From the NCBI GenBank assembly GCA_003449515.1, contig DMHI01000139.1, positions 1 to 5,331 of the forward strand: DNA of 5,331 nt, written 5' to 3'. Below, piece after piece: positions 4,837 to 5,331 of this stretch. Each line of letters starts with the position of its first letter. Position 1 is the stretch's first letter. The DNA is from Lysobacteraceae bacterium. GTDB taxonomy: Bacteria; Pseudomonadota; Gammaproteobacteria; Xanthomonadales; Xanthomonadaceae. The notes beneath the pieces are model-generated. The model had not been told where the DNA came from and ran no database searches. It saw only the letters and a list, made by a program, of their open reading frames with translations. A program made the position numbers and the translations under genes.

Positions 4837-5048
4837 GCCGCGCCCCGCGGATCGAAGCCGCTGGCGCGCGTGGCGCTGCGGATCGTGTCGCAGGCCGCGG
4901 CGTAGGCGTGCGCCGCGCTGGCGCCGGCGTCCATCGCGCGGATCGCGGCGAGCTTGGCCGCGCGGCTGGCCTGCGCGGTCAGGTGCAGGCGGGCGCAGCG
5001 CTCCTGCACGGCGCGCACGGCGGCGAGGTTGATCGGTTGGCCGGTCAT
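4833..5048 (-). CDS. Small alanine-rich helical phage protein, unknown function
   Basis: This gene encodes 71 residues and starts at the ATG inside the ATGA overlap with the upstream gene. A longer in-frame start exists at 5216, but it would lie wholly inside the upstream gene and give an Arg/Gly-rich segment typical of an out-of-frame read, so I rejected it. The protein begins MTGQPINLAAVRAVQERC and is almost entirely alanine-, arginine- and leucine-rich, which predicts two or three helices. It has two separated cysteines (about 18 and 53) and no recognisable motif. Its own TGA again overlaps the next ATG by 4 bases. The chained overlaps and position fit a small early phage gene. I do not recognise a family and cannot suggest a function; a small helical DNA- or protein-binding protein is possible but only a guess. 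Confidence 0.65.
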   Translation of the reverse strand: MTGQPINLAAVRAVQERCARLHLTAQASRAAKLAAIRAMDAGASAAHAYAAACDTIRSATRASGFDPRGAA

Positions 5049-5331
5049 CGCGGAGCCCCGAACACCGCGCCGAAGCCGCGCATCGCTTCCGCCATGATCG
5101 GGTGCACGTTCGGCACCACGGCGGTCACCGGCACGAGGCGTGCGGTGCGCGCGAGCTTGTCGTCGATGACCTTGCGCTCGGCCATCTTGTCGAGGGTCGC
5201 GGACAGCGCGGTGCACAGCGCGAAGTCCAGCGCCTCCAAGTCCATGACGCCGCGCGGCAGGCGGGCGGCCCGCTGCATGGCGCGCGAGTAGTACGCCGCC
5301 ACGGCCTGATACACCGGCCAGTCGCTCGGGG
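5045..5331 (-). CDS. Phage protein of unknown function, 5' end outside the window
   Basis: The reading frame is open to the right edge of the window, so the gene probably starts outside it. A GTG at 5314 could serve as a start, but the in-frame residues before it (Pro-Ser-Asp-Trp-Pro) look like ordinary protein, so I treat the gene as 5'-truncated. The visible part, about 94 residues, begins with Tyr/Ala-rich helical sequence and has a central leucine- and alanine-rich segment (LDFALCTALSATLDKMAERK) that should form a helix. It ends in GAVFGAPR. I see no catalytic motif, cysteine cluster or membrane segment, and I do not recognise the family. The TGA stop overlaps the ATG of the next gene by 4 bases (ATGA), which suggests translational coupling within the operon. 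It is first in the window of a string of small early genes; nothing in the sequence reveals its role. Confidence 0.7.
   Translation of the reverse strand, partial: PSDWPVYQAVAAYYSRAMQRAARLPRGVMDLEALDFALCTALSATLDKMAERKVIDDKLARTARLVPVTAVVPNVHPIMAEAMRGFGAVFGAPR

Noticed and set aside
5049..5216. Upstream start at 5216 for the small helical protein
   Set aside because: The extension lies wholly inside the preceding gene and is Arg/Gly-rich; the ATGA overlap gives a better start.
1..5331. Promoters, terminators, operators, tRNA genes or attachment sites
   Set aside because: The genes are so tightly packed that the largest gap is about 35 bases; I found no convincing -35/-10 pair, no hairpin followed by a T run, no cloverleaf and no integrase-type repeat.

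Overview
The window looks like part of the early (recombination and replication) operon of a tailed phage or prophage from a high-GC proteobacterium, probably a beta- or gammaproteobacterium. This rests on four things: G+C is roughly two thirds by eye; all ten genes lie on the minus strand; they are packed with overlaps or gaps of at most about 35 bases; and the gene content (Sak4-like ATPase, DUF669 SSB-like protein, Cas4-like nuclease, SF2 helicase) is a known phage set. The host and the lytic or lysogenic state cannot be read from this piece.

The layout is given in the direction of transcription, from high to low coordinates. First come four small genes of unknown function: the end of a gene entering from the right edge (5045-5331), a helical 71-aa protein (4833-5048), a 44-aa single-pass membrane protein (4702-4836) and a 35-aa very acidic protein (4590-4697). 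The first three are chained by 4-bp ATGA overlaps. Next is a three-gene block in which each gene has a similar ribosome-binding leader: a DUF7173-like protein (4211-4609), a Sak4-like RecA-fold ATPase (3445-4200) and a DUF669 SSB-like protein (2915-3409). Then come a Cas4-like PD-(D/E)XK nuclease with an extra cysteine module (1839-2906) and an SF2 helicase that starts with GTG inside the nuclease stop codon (55-1842). Last is a 71-aa cysteine-rich protein (3-218) whose gene overlaps the end of the helicase gene.

Together these genes read as a homologous recombination and replication module. The nuclease and helicase could resect or remodel DNA ends, the SSB-like protein would coat single strands, and the Sak4-like ATPase would anneal or pair them. 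This joint role is inferred from family knowledge and gene order.

The most interesting details are these. A four-cysteine module with matching spacing and flanking residues occurs both in the nuclease C-terminal region and in the small last protein. That small protein ends in an acidic-Ile-Pro-Phe tip like the tail of bacterial SSB, while the SSB-like protein here has no such tip. The last ~50 residues of the helicase seem to be an overrun into a frame better used by the next gene. A nearly identical 19-base leader sits before two genes. I saw no tRNA, rRNA, CRISPR array, insertion sequence, attachment site, convincing promoter or terminator, and no gene-free stretch longer than about 35 bases.
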